Part shown: positions 40,114 to 48,639 of the stretch, one piece after another
How the letters are laid out: every line of letters begins with the position of its first letter
Numbering within the stretch: position 1 is the first letter of the stretch
Notes under the pieces: model-generated
The model's database searches: none
What the model saw: the letters and a program-made list of their open reading frames with translations, nothing else
Told to the model about the DNA's origin: nothing
Assembly (NCBI RefSeq): GCF_017052465.1
Contig: NZ_JAFHKT010000134.1
Coordinates: 1 to 64,000, forward strand
Origin: Arthrobacter pascens
Lineage (GTDB): Bacteria > Actinomycetota > Actinomycetes > Actinomycetales > Micrococcaceae
DNA: 64,000 nucleotides
Direction of reading: 5' to 3'
Program-made: the position numbers and the translations under genes

Positions 40114-41319
40114 ATGAAAATGCAGACAGCTTTCAACAGTCTGATCTCGATCCGCTTTGCGATCGTCGCCACTGTGGCGATCTTCTTGTCCGCAATCGGA
40201 GGTTGCACGGCCGCGCCGGATCCGCCTGACCGGCAGTCCCCCGCAGAACAAGCCCCGACAGCGCCGGCATTCGCCTCCATTCTGGAGAAGTACACGGACG
40301 ATGTGGTTGCTCTCGGAGCCCCGTCGGTCCACATCCAGATGAATTCGCAGCTGGGGGAATGGTCCAAAGCGGTCGGCGTCCGAAGCCTTGAGAACCAGGA
40401 GCCGGCGCAGTTGACGGACCAGGTCCATATCGGCGACGTCACTATGTCCATGGTGGCAGTTTCGGTCCTTAAGCTGGTCGATGAGGGTAAGGTCCGGCTG
40501 GACGATCCGATTACTCAGTATCTGCCGGAACTAGGCGACCTCATCAACGCCCCCGGCGCAGTGAGCGTGCGCAGCCTGCTGAGCCATCGGTCTGGAATGC
40601 CCAGTTATTGGGAAGTCCTGCTGAAGTCAACACCGATGCGCGACGTTCTGGCCAAACGTATGTCCTATGAGGAGCGCTTGGCGGTCGCGGCGACCGTCCC
40701 TTGGGGAACACGGGCGGACACGCCCGCCGGAGAGCCAGTCAGCGAGTTCAGCTACTCAAATTCGAATTATGCTGTCTTGGGCCTCTTGGTAGAGCGGCTA
40801 CGAGGCCGGGGTATCGGAGATATCCTCGCTCGCGACGTTGCAGAACCACTGGGGTTGCAGGCCACCCTCATGTCGCGCGAAGAGTCTGCTCCAGAGAAGA
40901 TGGCCCACGGATACGTTCTCCTGGGTGGCGAACGTGTTGACACAACACTCCCCGCACACGACATCGGTAACGCTGACAGCGGCGTGATTTCTACCGTCGC
41001 AGACCTCAACACTTTTACGGCCGGACTTGTGCAGGGGAAATTACTGAAAGCGGAAACCGTTAAAGAAATGCACTCTTCGACGTACGAGGGTTATGGCTTA
41101 GGCCTGACGCTTTTCGATGATGCCTGCTCCGATAGCAACTATCTTGGCCATGTGGGGGATGTTCCGGGATACGGGACCGTTGCCCTGACCAGCGCCGACG
41201 GCTCCCGGCAAGTAGCGATTGCGGTGGCGCTACCGCCCGGATCGCCACGCGAGGAGTTCGACCCGCGTGTGAACCAGATGGTAAACGTAGCCCTCGAAGC
41301 GCTCAACATGGCTTGTTGA
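40114..41319 (+). CDS. Serine beta-lactamase-like lipoprotein with lost SxxK motif
   Basis: 401-residue class C beta-lactamase/DD-peptidase-family protein. The lipoprotein signal ends in FLSAIGGC. The fold is clear: VSVRSLLSHRSGMPSY, the second motif YSN in FSYSNSNYAVLGLL (~residue 213), and the third-motif-like GHVGDVPGYG (~345). The first motif, normally SxxK in a GSVTK-type context, reads IGDVTMSMV, so nucleophile serine (residue 108) is Asp and the lysine (111) is Met. Hydrolysis by the usual mechanism is therefore unlikely; a binding role is possible. It lies alone on a lower-G+C islet between repeats. ATG at 40114 chosen; 40033 is also in frame. Confidence 0.85.
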   Translation: MKMQTAFNSLISIRFAIVATVAIFLSAIGGCTAAPDPPDRQSPAEQAPTAPAFASILEKYTDDVVALGAPSVHIQMNSQLGEWSKAVGVRSLENQEPAQLTDQVHIGDVTMSMVAVSVLKLVDEGKVRLDDPITQYLPELGDLINAPGAVSVRSLLSHRSGMPSYWEVLLKSTPMRDVLAKRMSYEERLAVAATVPWGTRADTPAGEPVSEFSYSNSNYAVLGLLVERLRGRGIGDILARDVAEPLGLQATLMSREESAPEKMAHGYVLLGGERVDTTLPAHDIGNADSGVISTVADLNTFTAGLVQGKLLKAETVKEMHSSTYEGYGLGLTLFDDACSDSNYLGHVGDVPGYGTVALTSADGSRQVAIAVALPPGSPREEFDPRVNQMVNVALEALNMAC

Positions 41320-41345
41320 CCGGCTAGCCAACGCAGAAATCTGAA

Positions 41346-41391
41346 GCCAAGGACCAGCACCAACTCACACCTTGAAGTACTTCGCCTCCGG
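41346..41391. repeat. Right copy of the ~47-bp imperfect direct repeat
   Basis: Counterpart of 39951-39998. It overlaps the true 3' end of metH (stop 41365-41367) and also retains a relic of the ECF gene tail, reading AKDQHQLTP-stop on the plus strand against ARDRLQLTP-stop in the left copy. Confidence 0.8.
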
Positions 41392-44300
41392 GTGGTGGAA
41401 CACGAACGCGTCGGTGGACTGTTCGGGGTGCAGCATCAGCTCATCGCTCAGGACCACGCCCATCCGCTCGGGATGCAGCAGTTCCACCACCTTGCGGCGG
41501 TCCTCCATGTCCGGGCACGCGGGGTATCCGAGCGAGAACCGCGCACCGCGGTAGTCGAGCTTGAACAGGCCAGCCTTGTCCTTCGGTTCCTCGGCCGCGA
41601 AACCGAGCTCCGAGCGGATGCGTGCATGCCAGAACTCCGCGAGCGCCTCGGTGAGCTGCATGACCAGGCCGTTGAGCTCGTAGTAGTCGCGGTAGTGGTC
41701 ACCGGCGAAGAGCTTGGCAGTCACCTCATCGACATTGCCGCCGGCGGTGACCAGCTGCACCGGCAGGACGTCGATCTGCCCCGATTCGCGCGAGCGCACG
41801 AAGTCGGCGAGGCACAGGTGCCGGTCACGGCGCTGGCGCGGGAAGTCGAAGCGCAGCCGCTCGGTGCCGATCGGACCACCTGATCCGCCGTCGGGGGCGA
41901 GCAGGCCCGCGGTGCCGAGGACGCCGTCGCGATCCTCCCCGTGGTGCAAGACCACCACCTGTTCCCCCTCGGAGACCACCGGGAAATAGCCGTACGCGAC
42001 GGACGCGTCGAGCATTCCCTCGCCCAGGATGCGGTCCATCCAGTAGCGCAGGCGCGGCCGGCCCTCGCGTTCCACCAGTTCCTCATAGGAGGCGCCGTCC
42101 TCGCCGCGGCCGGGCTTGAGCCCCCACTGCCCCATGAAGGTGGCGCGTTCGTCGAGGAAGGCACCGAAGTCGTGGAGGGAGACGCCGCGCACGATGCGCG
42201 TGCCCCAGAACGGCGGCGAAGGCACGTGATTGTCGGCGGCGACGTCGGACCGGCCGGGCATTGCCTCCGGCTCGGTCAGGGTGAGCTTGGCGCCCCTCTG
42301 GTGTTTCCGCTTCTTCAGCGCGGGAAGGCCGACCTCCGCCGGGTCAGCGCCACGGGCGACCTGCACCAGGGGCTCCATGAGGTCCAGGCCCTCGAAGGCG
42401 TCCTTCGCGTAGCGGACTTCGCCCCCAAACTGCCCAGCCAGGTCCTGCTCCACGTAGGCGCGGGTCAGCGCCGCACCGCCGAGGATGATCGGCCATCGCT
42501 TGGCGAGCCCGCGGGACTGCAGTTCCGCAAGGTTCTCCTTCATCACCACGGTGGACTTTACGAGCAGGCCGGACATGCCGATCACGTCGGCGTTGTGTTC
42601 CTCGGCCGCGGCGATGATGTCGGCGATCGGCTGCTTGATGCCGAGGTTGATCACCTTGTAGCCGTTGTTGGTGAGGATGATGTCCACCAGGTTCTTGCCG
42701 ATGTCGTGCACATCGCCGCGCACGGTGGCGATCACCATGGTGCCCTTGCCCGACGCATCCGACTTCTCCATGTGCGGCTCGAGCAGGGCGACCGCGGTCT
42801 TCATCACCTCGGCGGACTGCAGCACGAACGGCAGCTGCATCTCGCCGGCGCCGAAGCGCTCGCCCACCACCTTCATGCCCTCGAGCAGGTAGTCGTTGAT
42901 GATGCCGAGCGGGGTCATGCCCTCGGCGCGCGCCAGGTCGAGGTCCTCTTCAAGGCCCTTGCCTTCGCCGTCGATGATGCGACGCTCCAGGCGCGCGCCG
43001 GTGGGCAGCGCCGCAAGTTCCGCGGCGCGCTGGTCCTTCAGCGCTGCCGTGTCGACGCCGGCGAACAGGTCCAGCATGCTGGCGAGCGGGTCGTACGTGA
43101 GGTTGCCGTCGGCGTCGTATTCGCGGCGGTCCCAGACGAGGTCCAAGGCCACCTTGCGCTGTTCCTCCGGCAGTGAAGCGAGCGGCACGATTTTGGCCGC
43201 GTCGATGATGCCGCTGGTCAGGCCCGCCTGCACGGCCTCGTGCAGGAACACCGAGTTCAGGGCGATGCGCGCTGCCGGGTTCAGGCCGAAGGACACGTTC
43301 GAGACGCCGAGGGTGGTTTGGATGCCGGGGTACTTCGCGGTGATCTGCCGGATGGCCTCGATCGTTTCGATGGCATCCCGGCGGGTCTCTTCCTGGCCGG
43401 TGGCGATGGGGAAGGTGAGGCAGTCGACGATGATGTCTTCCACGCGCATCCCCCATTCGCCAACCAGGGCGTCGACGAGGCGCGAGGCGATGGCCACCTT
43501 GCCCTCGGTGGTGCGTGCCTGGCCGTGTTCGTCGATGGTCAGGGCGATGACGGCGGTGCCGTGTTCCTTCACGAGCGGCATGATGCGCGCGAAGCGGCTG
43601 TCCGGGCCGTCGCCGTCCTCATAGTTGACGGAGTTGATCACCGGGCGCCCGCCGATGTGTTCGAGTCCTGCCTGCAGCACCTGCGGTTCGGTGGAGTCGA
43701 TGACGAGCGGGAGTGTGGAGGCCGAGGCGAACCGTGAGACGACCTCCTTGATGTCGGCCACGCCGTCGCGCCCCACATAGTCGATGCAGACGTCGAGCAG
43801 GTGCGCGCCATCACGGACCTGCTCGCGGGCGATGTCGACGCAGTCGTCCCAGCGCTCCTCCAGCATCGCCTGGCGGAACGCCTTCGAACCGTTCGCGTTG
43901 GTGCGTTCGCCAATGGCGAGGTACGCAGACTCCTGGTCGAAGTTCACATGGTGGTAGAGGGAAGCGATGCCTGCTTCACGCTCGGTGGGGAGGCGCTCGC
44001 CGTCGGCACCCCTCCCGCCGCTGGTGACGGCGGCGCTCGCGCGGAGGGGCGCAAGACGCTCGACGACGGCGGCCATGTGCTCCGGCGTCGTACCGCAACA
44101 TCCGCCCACCAGGCCCAGGCCGAATTCCCGGATGAACTGCTCGTGCGCGGTGGCGAGTTCGGAGGGCGATAGCGGATAGTGCGCGCCGTCGGCGGTGAGG
44201 ATCGGCAGGCCGGCGTTGGGCATGCAGGCGATCGCCACGGTGGACTGCTTGGAAAGGTGGCGCAGGTGCTCGCTCATCTCATCCGGGCCGGTGGCACAGT

Positions 44301-45015
44301 TCAGGCCGATGGCGTCGACGCCGAGCGGCTCGAGCGCGGTGAGCGCCGCGCCGATTTCGGAGCCCATCAGCATGGTTCCGGTGGTTTCGACGGTCACCTC
44401 GACGAAGATCGGCAGGCGGATACCGCGGGCCACGATGGCCTGCTTGCAGCCGTTGACCGCGGCTTTGGTCTGCAGGAGGTCCTGGCTGGTCTCGATGAGG
44501 AAGGCGTCCGCTCCCCCGTCGATGAGGCCCTCGGCCTGCAGGGCGAAGGTCTGCTTGAGGTAGTCGTAGCTGGTGTGTCCGAGGCTGGGGAGCTTGGTGC
44601 CCGGCCCCATCGAGCCCAGGACCCACCGCATCCGTCCGTCTGTTTTTTCTGCCGCTTCTGCGCGCTCGCGGGCGATCGCCGCACCCGCCCGGGCGAGCTC
44701 TTCGATACGGTCGTCGATGCCGTAGTCGGAGAGGTTTGACCAGTTCGCGCCGAAGGTGTTGGTTTCCACCGCGTCGATTCCCACCGCGAAGTACGCATCG
44801 TGAATGTCCGCGAGGACATCCGGACGCGTGACGTTGAGGATCTCGTTACAGCCTTCCAGGCCCAGGAAGTCGGCCTCGAGCGACAGCTCCCGCCCCTGCA
44901 GCATGGTGCCCATCGCCCCATCGGCAATGACGACCCGGTGGTTCACTGCGTCCAGCAGCTCCTGGGAGCGGACGGGGCGGGGGACGGACTCAATATCAAG
45001 AGCAAAACGAGGCAT
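41365..45015 (-). CDS. metH: Cobalamin-dependent methionine synthase
   Basis: 1216-residue four-module enzyme that methylates homocysteine using methyl-THF via methylcobalamin. Module order: homocysteine/zinc domain (cysteines in LNCATG and LGLVGGCCGTTPEHM, ~residue 303), pterin-binding domain (YLAIGERTNANGSKAFRQAM; LVIDSTEP), the cobalamin domain with the axial histidine in DVHDIGKN (~768), then the activation domain with the SAM-site region ALAEFWHARIRSELGF and LGYPACPD. Full length. ATG at 45015. No cobalamin or SAM riboswitch was recognised in the 388 bp upstream, which instead hold the first dif-like site. Adjacent ECF transporter could supply cobalamin. Confidence 0.96.
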   Translation of the reverse strand: MPRFALDIESVPRPVRSQELLDAVNHRVVIADGAMGTMLQGRELSLEADFLGLEGCNEILNVTRPDVLADIHDAYFAVGIDAVETNTFGANWSNLSDYGIDDRIEELARAGAAIARERAEAAEKTDGRMRWVLGSMGPGTKLPSLGHTSYDYLKQTFALQAEGLIDGGADAFLIETSQDLLQTKAAVNGCKQAIVARGIRLPIFVEVTVETTGTMLMGSEIGAALTALEPLGVDAIGLNCATGPDEMSEHLRHLSKQSTVAIACMPNAGLPILTADGAHYPLSPSELATAHEQFIREFGLGLVGGCCGTTPEHMAAVVERLAPLRASAAVTSGGRGADGERLPTEREAGIASLYHHVNFDQESAYLAIGERTNANGSKAFRQAMLEERWDDCVDIAREQVRDGAHLLDVCIDYVGRDGVADIKEVVSRFASASTLPLVIDSTEPQVLQAGLEHIGGRPVINSVNYEDGDGPDSRFARIMPLVKEHGTAVIALTIDEHGQARTTEGKVAIASRLVDALVGEWGMRVEDIIVDCLTFPIATGQEETRRDAIETIEAIRQITAKYPGIQTTLGVSNVSFGLNPAARIALNSVFLHEAVQAGLTSGIIDAAKIVPLASLPEEQRKVALDLVWDRREYDADGNLTYDPLASMLDLFAGVDTAALKDQRAAELAALPTGARLERRIIDGEGKGLEEDLDLARAEGMTPLGIINDYLLEGMKVVGERFGAGEMQLPFVLQSAEVMKTAVALLEPHMEKSDASGKGTMVIATVRGDVHDIGKNLVDIILTNNGYKVINLGIKQPIADIIAAAEEHNADVIGMSGLLVKSTVVMKENLAELQSRGLAKRWPIILGGAALTRAYVEQDLAGQFGGEVRYAKDAFEGLDLMEPLVQVARGADPAEVGLPALKKRKHQRGAKLTLTEPEAMPGRSDVAADNHVPSPPFWGTRIVRGVSLHDFGAFLDERATFMGQWGLKPGRGEDGASYEELVEREGRPRLRYWMDRILGEGMLDASVAYGYFPVVSEGEQVVVLHHGEDRDGVLGTAGLLAPDGGSGGPIGTERLRFDFPRQRRDRHLCLADFVRSRESGQIDVLPVQLVTAGGNVDEVTAKLFAGDHYRDYYELNGLVMQLTEALAEFWHARIRSELGFAAEEPKDKAGLFKLDYRGARFSLGYPACPDMEDRRKVVELLHPERMGVVLSDELMLHPEQSTDAFVFHHPEAKYFKV

Positions 45016-45193
45016 ATGAACAGCCTACGGGCGAGGTCCGAACATTGGGCTGTGTTTCTGTGTACTACGACGGCGGGTGGTGGCACGGAGGGTGCTGCTG
45101 CCGTTCCCACGCATCTGCGTTCACGGCGTGATTTCGATACCCAAGCATGAGCACGCGCGACACGCCTGCACAGATCGGGGAGGAATCCCGCGA

Positions 45194-45221
45194 GGCGCCG
45201 ATAACCGGCCTTTCGTCAAGT
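45194..45221 (+). other. dif-like Xer-type recombination site 1
   Basis: Left arm GGCGCCGATAA, 6-bp centre CCGGCC, right arm TTTCGTCAAGT. The arm-6-arm layout and the arm sequences resemble bacterial dif (E. coli arms GGTGCGCATAA and TTATGTTAAAT). Three relatives lie at 45665-45692, 48048-48075 and 50613-50640, with conserved arms and variable centres. The 45016-45403 gap holds no gene besides this site. Confidence 0.65.
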
Positions 45222-45403
45222 AACGCGAGATGGCGAACATCGTGGCCTCGCAGCCCTGTCGGCTCTGGAGATGGTGCTCGGGCGTTGACTGCACTGGCAA
45301 AACTCGTTCCGGCCTATCCTGGCTAGTCTTTTCTCACACCGGCGCGACGACGATCATTGAGTTGCGGGCGTTAGCCGGGGACTCCACAGATTGGAGAGGG
45401 ACA

Positions 45404-45574
45404 ATGCTTCAGGCTTTGTTATGCAAGCTGAACATCCGCCATGAATGGCATATCGAACACACCGAAGACGGCAGCCTATACAAGCGCTGTATCCGTTGTG
45501 GCAAAGACGACGACCGTGGTGGCGGCGGTACCGGCGCGCCGGGCGCGTGGGCTGGGCCGGCAGGTATGGGTTAG
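45404..45574 (+). CDS. Small CxxC protein in the first dif-flanked cassette
   Basis: 56 residues starting MLQALLCKLNIRHEWHIEHT, with a CIRCGKDD motif that with Cys7 could bind zinc, and a Gly/Ala-rich tail. Ribosome site GGAGAGGG precedes the ATG. An ATG 58 codons upstream is in frame but unlikely. Similar short proteins are common in Arthrobacter; function unknown. Only gene between sites 1 and 2. Confidence 0.6.
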   Translation: MLQALLCKLNIRHEWHIEHTEDGSLYKRCIRCGKDDDRGGGGTGAPGAWAGPAGMG

Positions 45575-45664
45575 CAGCTTCTCGGCGTATCCAAAGCCGG
45601 TCAACTGCCGGGCAGCTAGGCCCTGCGCCACGACTCCCCGCCGTACTCTCGGACGCCATTCCAA

Positions 45665-45692
45665 AACGCCGATAACGGACGTTACGTAAAGT
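45665..45692 (+). other. dif-like Xer-type recombination site 2
   Basis: Left arm AACGCCGATAA, centre CGGACG, right arm TTACGTAAAGT. Same orientation as site 1. Located in a 364-bp non-coding stretch; nothing else was recognised there. Confidence 0.65.
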
Positions 45693-45938
45693 AGTACTCT
45701 GCGTATCTCATCAGATGAATCAATCTGGCCCCCTCCCGCGGTGTACCCGGATCGGCAACCTGGTCTGCGCCTGCGCCTGAACCTCCTCCCTCTGTGAACA
45801 GTTCTGAACTCATCCACGATGCATCACGACCGTGATCTAACTCGCGGGGATTCCAACGTGTGGTTGTTTCGTTTTGTCGTAGGGACGTGTAAAGATCGAT
45901 GTCAAGGACGTGTCCCCAGGGACCGGAGGGAGAATGCG

Positions 45939-46124
45939 ATGAGTGCGCCATTTATAGAATATGTAAGCCAGTCAGTCTTAGAGGCGCGCAAAGATGAGCT
46001 CCTCCGGCGTGGGGGACTCTCTCTGGCCGATCTGCGCAGCCGGGCTGAGACCTATGCCGTCACCCCTGAACAGCGCGACATTTTGGATGCTGTCGAAGAC
46101 ATCGATTATCTACTTGCAAGGTGA
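45939..46124 (+). CDS. Small acidic protein, first gene of an overlapping pair
   Basis: 61 residues: MSAPFIEYVSQSVLEARKDE, LLRRGGLSLADLRSRAETYA, then VTPEQRDILDAVEDIDYLLAR. All-helical prediction, no membrane segment. GGAGGGAGAATGCG upstream is a strong ribosome site, choosing this ATG over in-frame codons upstream. Its stop overlaps the GTG of the next gene by 4 bp. The small-plus-larger overlapping arrangement resembles toxin-antitoxin operons, with this gene in the antitoxin position; function is inferred only from layout. Confidence 0.7.
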   Translation: MSAPFIEYVSQSVLEARKDELLRRGGLSLADLRSRAETYAVTPEQRDILDAVEDIDYLLAR

Positions 46125-46894
46125 GCAGGGCGAGCGTTGACCAACTACCTGCAGAACTTCGTGCCACAGTAGATGAGAAGCTTCTGGATCAGGTCGTGGG
46201 GTTCGTCGCGCAGCTTGAAGACACACTCCAATCCAGCTTGAACGGGGTGGAGCGACCACTTAAGACTGTAATTGCGGACAATAGCAAGATTGTGGTCACG
46301 ACCAGGGACGAAGCAGGCATACCCCTTTCGGTCAACGGCGAGCATGTCCTAAGCCTCAAGCTTGACTACCACTGTGTATGGGATTCAAATGGAGAATTTC
46401 TGGCCGTCGAGCGTTCCACTTTTTATCTTGTTATGCCTAGCATTACCGAACCGTTGCTTCATTACGACTATTTGAGATCCCCCCGTGGCGACATCCCATG
46501 TGCGCACTTCAATGTCCACGGACATAGGGATGAACTGATCTATTCGATGATGGCGGCCGAGTTCAAACACCAGGCCAAGAGCAGAGCGCGACGCGTTTTG
46601 AAGGGGAAAGCGCCTCGTCTGTCGCAACTGCACATACCGACCAGGGGGCACCGCTTCCGCCCATGTTTGGAAGACCTCGTGCAGATGGTGATTTTCGAGT
46701 TTGGTGTGGACACGCGGGAAAATTGGAGCGAAGCCATCGAATACGGGCGCATGTTATGGAAGGATAATCAGCTGGCCTCTGCCGTTCGTGATAATCCCGG
46801 AAAAGCCGCCGAGCAACTGCAGCGAATGGGTTTTTCGGTCACTCCCCCATCGGATTGGCCGGTTCTCAACGAGAAAAAACTCGCAGCATATTGA
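46121..46894 (+). CDS. Conserved actinobacterial protein of unknown function, partner of the 61-residue gene
   Basis: 257 residues from a GTG that overlaps the previous stop by 4 bp. Conserved-looking segments: LKLDYHCVWDSNGEFLAVER, PLLHYDYLRSPRGDIPCAHF, NVHGHRDELIY, LHIPTRGHRFRPCLEDLVQM, VIFEFGVDT. Histidines and Arg/Glu/Asp in HFNVHGHRDE and GHRFRPCLED could form a catalytic or metal site. I do not recognise a named family. The product may be a toxin, nuclease or defence effector, but this is inference from pairing and from the mobile-looking location. Confidence 0.7.
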   Translation: MSRASVDQLPAELRATVDEKLLDQVVGFVAQLEDTLQSSLNGVERPLKTVIADNSKIVVTTRDEAGIPLSVNGEHVLSLKLDYHCVWDSNGEFLAVERSTFYLVMPSITEPLLHYDYLRSPRGDIPCAHFNVHGHRDELIYSMMAAEFKHQAKSRARRVLKGKAPRLSQLHIPTRGHRFRPCLEDLVQMVIFEFGVDTRENWSEAIEYGRMLWKDNQLASAVRDNPGKAAEQLQRMGFSVTPPSDWPVLNEKKLAAY

Positions 46895-47048
46895 CCCAAC
46901 AAATGGACGGTCACCGTGGGAGACCCATGACACCCCATTACCGTCCCTCCTCAACATACGAAGCCCAGATACCGTCATACAACCCGGCGCTCATGGCTTC
47001 AGGTCTGCCGTTTGCTGGCCAGAGCTACGGACAGAAGCGGTTCTTTGC

Positions 47049-47894
47049 TTAGCCGGCGGTCTCCGTTGTTGCCCTAAGCTCTTCAAGGCGGTCCAAACCT
47101 CGGCCAAGTGTCACCAAGGAACGCTCGGCAATATCAACCATCATTGAAATGCCACCAGAGCGGTCCGTATCCGCTTTCCTGCGCGCCTCCGAGCCCCAGC
47201 CCTCTTTCGGCCTGAGCGTCAAGAGCCCGGACCAGGACTTTCCATGAGCCGCCCCTGACGCAATTTGCCAGTCGAGAAATACCTGAGGGGACTCGCCGGA
47301 CTCTTGGGCGGCCTCCTTGATGATCGAGGTGATGGTGGGAGGCCGCTCTATCTCGGCACTGGACAATTCCAGCCTTTCGGCCGCAGCCATTACGGCAGCG
47401 CGTCTCCCTGCAACGAACTCATCAGGAGCATCAGGAGCGACCGAGTATCCCATGAACGTGCCGACTTCGTTTTGGCTCTGCATCATCTTGCGGGCTGCAT
47501 TTACGTTGGCTACCTCTAAACGTAGGTGCCGCATCAAGCGGGTGCGCCTGTCATAAGGTGCCATCACCCACAACATTGTGCTGGCAGTCTCAATGGTCGA
47601 TCGAGCCAGCGTGAAGGCACCGAAAACGGGGAAATTCCTTGTACCGCTGATCGAACTGGTTAGGTACCAGATGTGATCGATCGCTGAGGGGACCAGATGG
47701 TGGCCAATGTGTGAGGAAAGTTCAACTCCCGGGCAGACTCGGTCATCTGCCGCAATCAACGAGTCAGGAACGGGGTCTGGAAGTGTGCTTATACGCTTGA
47801 CGGTTGCCATAACTGCTTCATTAAGAGTGATCACTCGAACGAGCACGTTGTCTGCGTCAACCCCCATGTCATGAGCATATCGTCGGGAGCGCAC
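47049..47894 (-). CDS. Helical protein of unknown function (possibly HEPN-like)
   Basis: 281 residues, mostly alpha-helical. FPVFGAFTLARSTIETASTM, then LWVMAPYDRRTRLMRHLRLE, and later QIASGAAHGKSWSGLLTLRP recall uncharacterised AbiV/DUF5677-like HEPN families, but a canonical RxxxxH motif is not certain. An in-frame ATG at 47867 (MGVDADNVLVRVITLNEA) is an alternative start. Shares a cassette with the convergent gene pair 45939-46894. Confidence 0.65.
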   Translation of the reverse strand: MRSRRYAHDMGVDADNVLVRVITLNEAVMATVKRISTLPDPVPDSLIAADDRVCPGVELSSHIGHHLVPSAIDHIWYLTSSISGTRNFPVFGAFTLARSTIETASTMLWVMAPYDRRTRLMRHLRLEVANVNAARKMMQSQNEVGTFMGYSVAPDAPDEFVAGRRAAVMAAAERLELSSAEIERPPTITSIIKEAAQESGESPQVFLDWQIASGAAHGKSWSGLLTLRPKEGWGSEARRKADTDRSGGISMMVDIAERSLVTLGRGLDRLEELRATTETAG

Positions 47895-48047
47895 GTCGCT
47901 GGCGCGCTAGGAGTCACCATGAACCGCCGCAAAGAAGCAAGCGCCGTCAGCCCACTACCTTATTCTCGCCAGAACGGCATTATCGGTCACGGGTCCGCTC
48001 CTTGTCGACTACTCGGGGCGCCGCATGCAAAGCTGACGCTTCAGAAT

Positions 48048-48075
48048 AGTTGACGGAATACCGGGTATCGGCGTT
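48048..48075 (-). other. dif-like Xer-type recombination site 3 (inverted)
   Basis: Read on the minus strand: left arm AACGCCGATAC, centre CCGGTA, right arm TTCCGTCAACT. It matches the consensus of the other three at 10 of 11 and about 9 of 11 arm positions. It sits in a 358-bp non-coding interval (47895-48252). A half-site CCGATAA at about 47982 lacks a right arm. Confidence 0.6.
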
Positions 48076-48252
48076 CGAGCATGAATCCAAGGATCATCAG
48101 GCCCCCACCGAGCTCATCGGGAACCAGATGAGCATTCGAGCAAGGAGACCGACCCTGGGCATTCCTCAGGACGTGCGGCGGTAACAGTAGGCATGACTTT
48201 GCTTTCCAAAATCATGGCAATCATGAGCGCAGGAAAGACTTGAGCCGGGTGG

Positions 48253-48495
48253 TTGTACTCGGTGCTGGAACAAGAGGAGCAGGAGTTCTGCGTTGCGGAA
48301 GAGGACGTTCCGCGGTATCGGCGGTTGCGCTTACTGGCACTTGAGAAGTGGCAAGAGGCCTACCAGTCATTCGAGGCGGACCACACGGACGAAGCTGAAG
48401 CTGCGTCCAGCTGGGTCGGCTTCTTCGCAGCATTGGCTCAGGACATGGGATACATGGACGAAGACATCTTTCTGGACCTCGTCAGGGACACCTGA
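48253..48495 (+). CDS. Small acidic hypothetical protein
   Basis: 80 residues from a TTG (or GTG at 48262): VLEQEEQEFCVAEEDVPRYR, then RLRLLALEKWQEAYQSFEAD and a C-terminal GYMDEDIFLDLVRDT. Strongly acidic, helical. No family recognised; start uncertain because no clear ribosome site is seen. Confidence 0.45.
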   Translation: MYSVLEQEEQEFCVAEEDVPRYRRLRLLALEKWQEAYQSFEADHTDEAEAASSWVGFFAALAQDMGYMDEDIFLDLVRDT

Positions 48496-48639
48496 TTCTG
48501 CGGGCAGGATTGTCGGTGGGTCCGCATCCATTGTGGTCATGGAGACCACGACCGATTTCATCGTCACAAGCACCAGGACCTTCCGGCCGCACCGCATTCC
48601 GCCGCGTTGCCGGAAGCCCCGTCCGGTACAGGAAACGTT

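Noticed and set aside
45016..45403. Cobalamin or SAM riboswitch upstream of metH
   Set aside because: No B12 box or SAM-aptamer core was recognisable in this interval.
46855..47052. 65-codon frame overlapping the end of the 257-residue gene
   Set aside because: No ribosome site and no family resemblance, and it overlaps a better supported gene.
47960..47990. CCGATAA element as another dif-like site
   Set aside because: Only half of one arm matches and no right arm follows.
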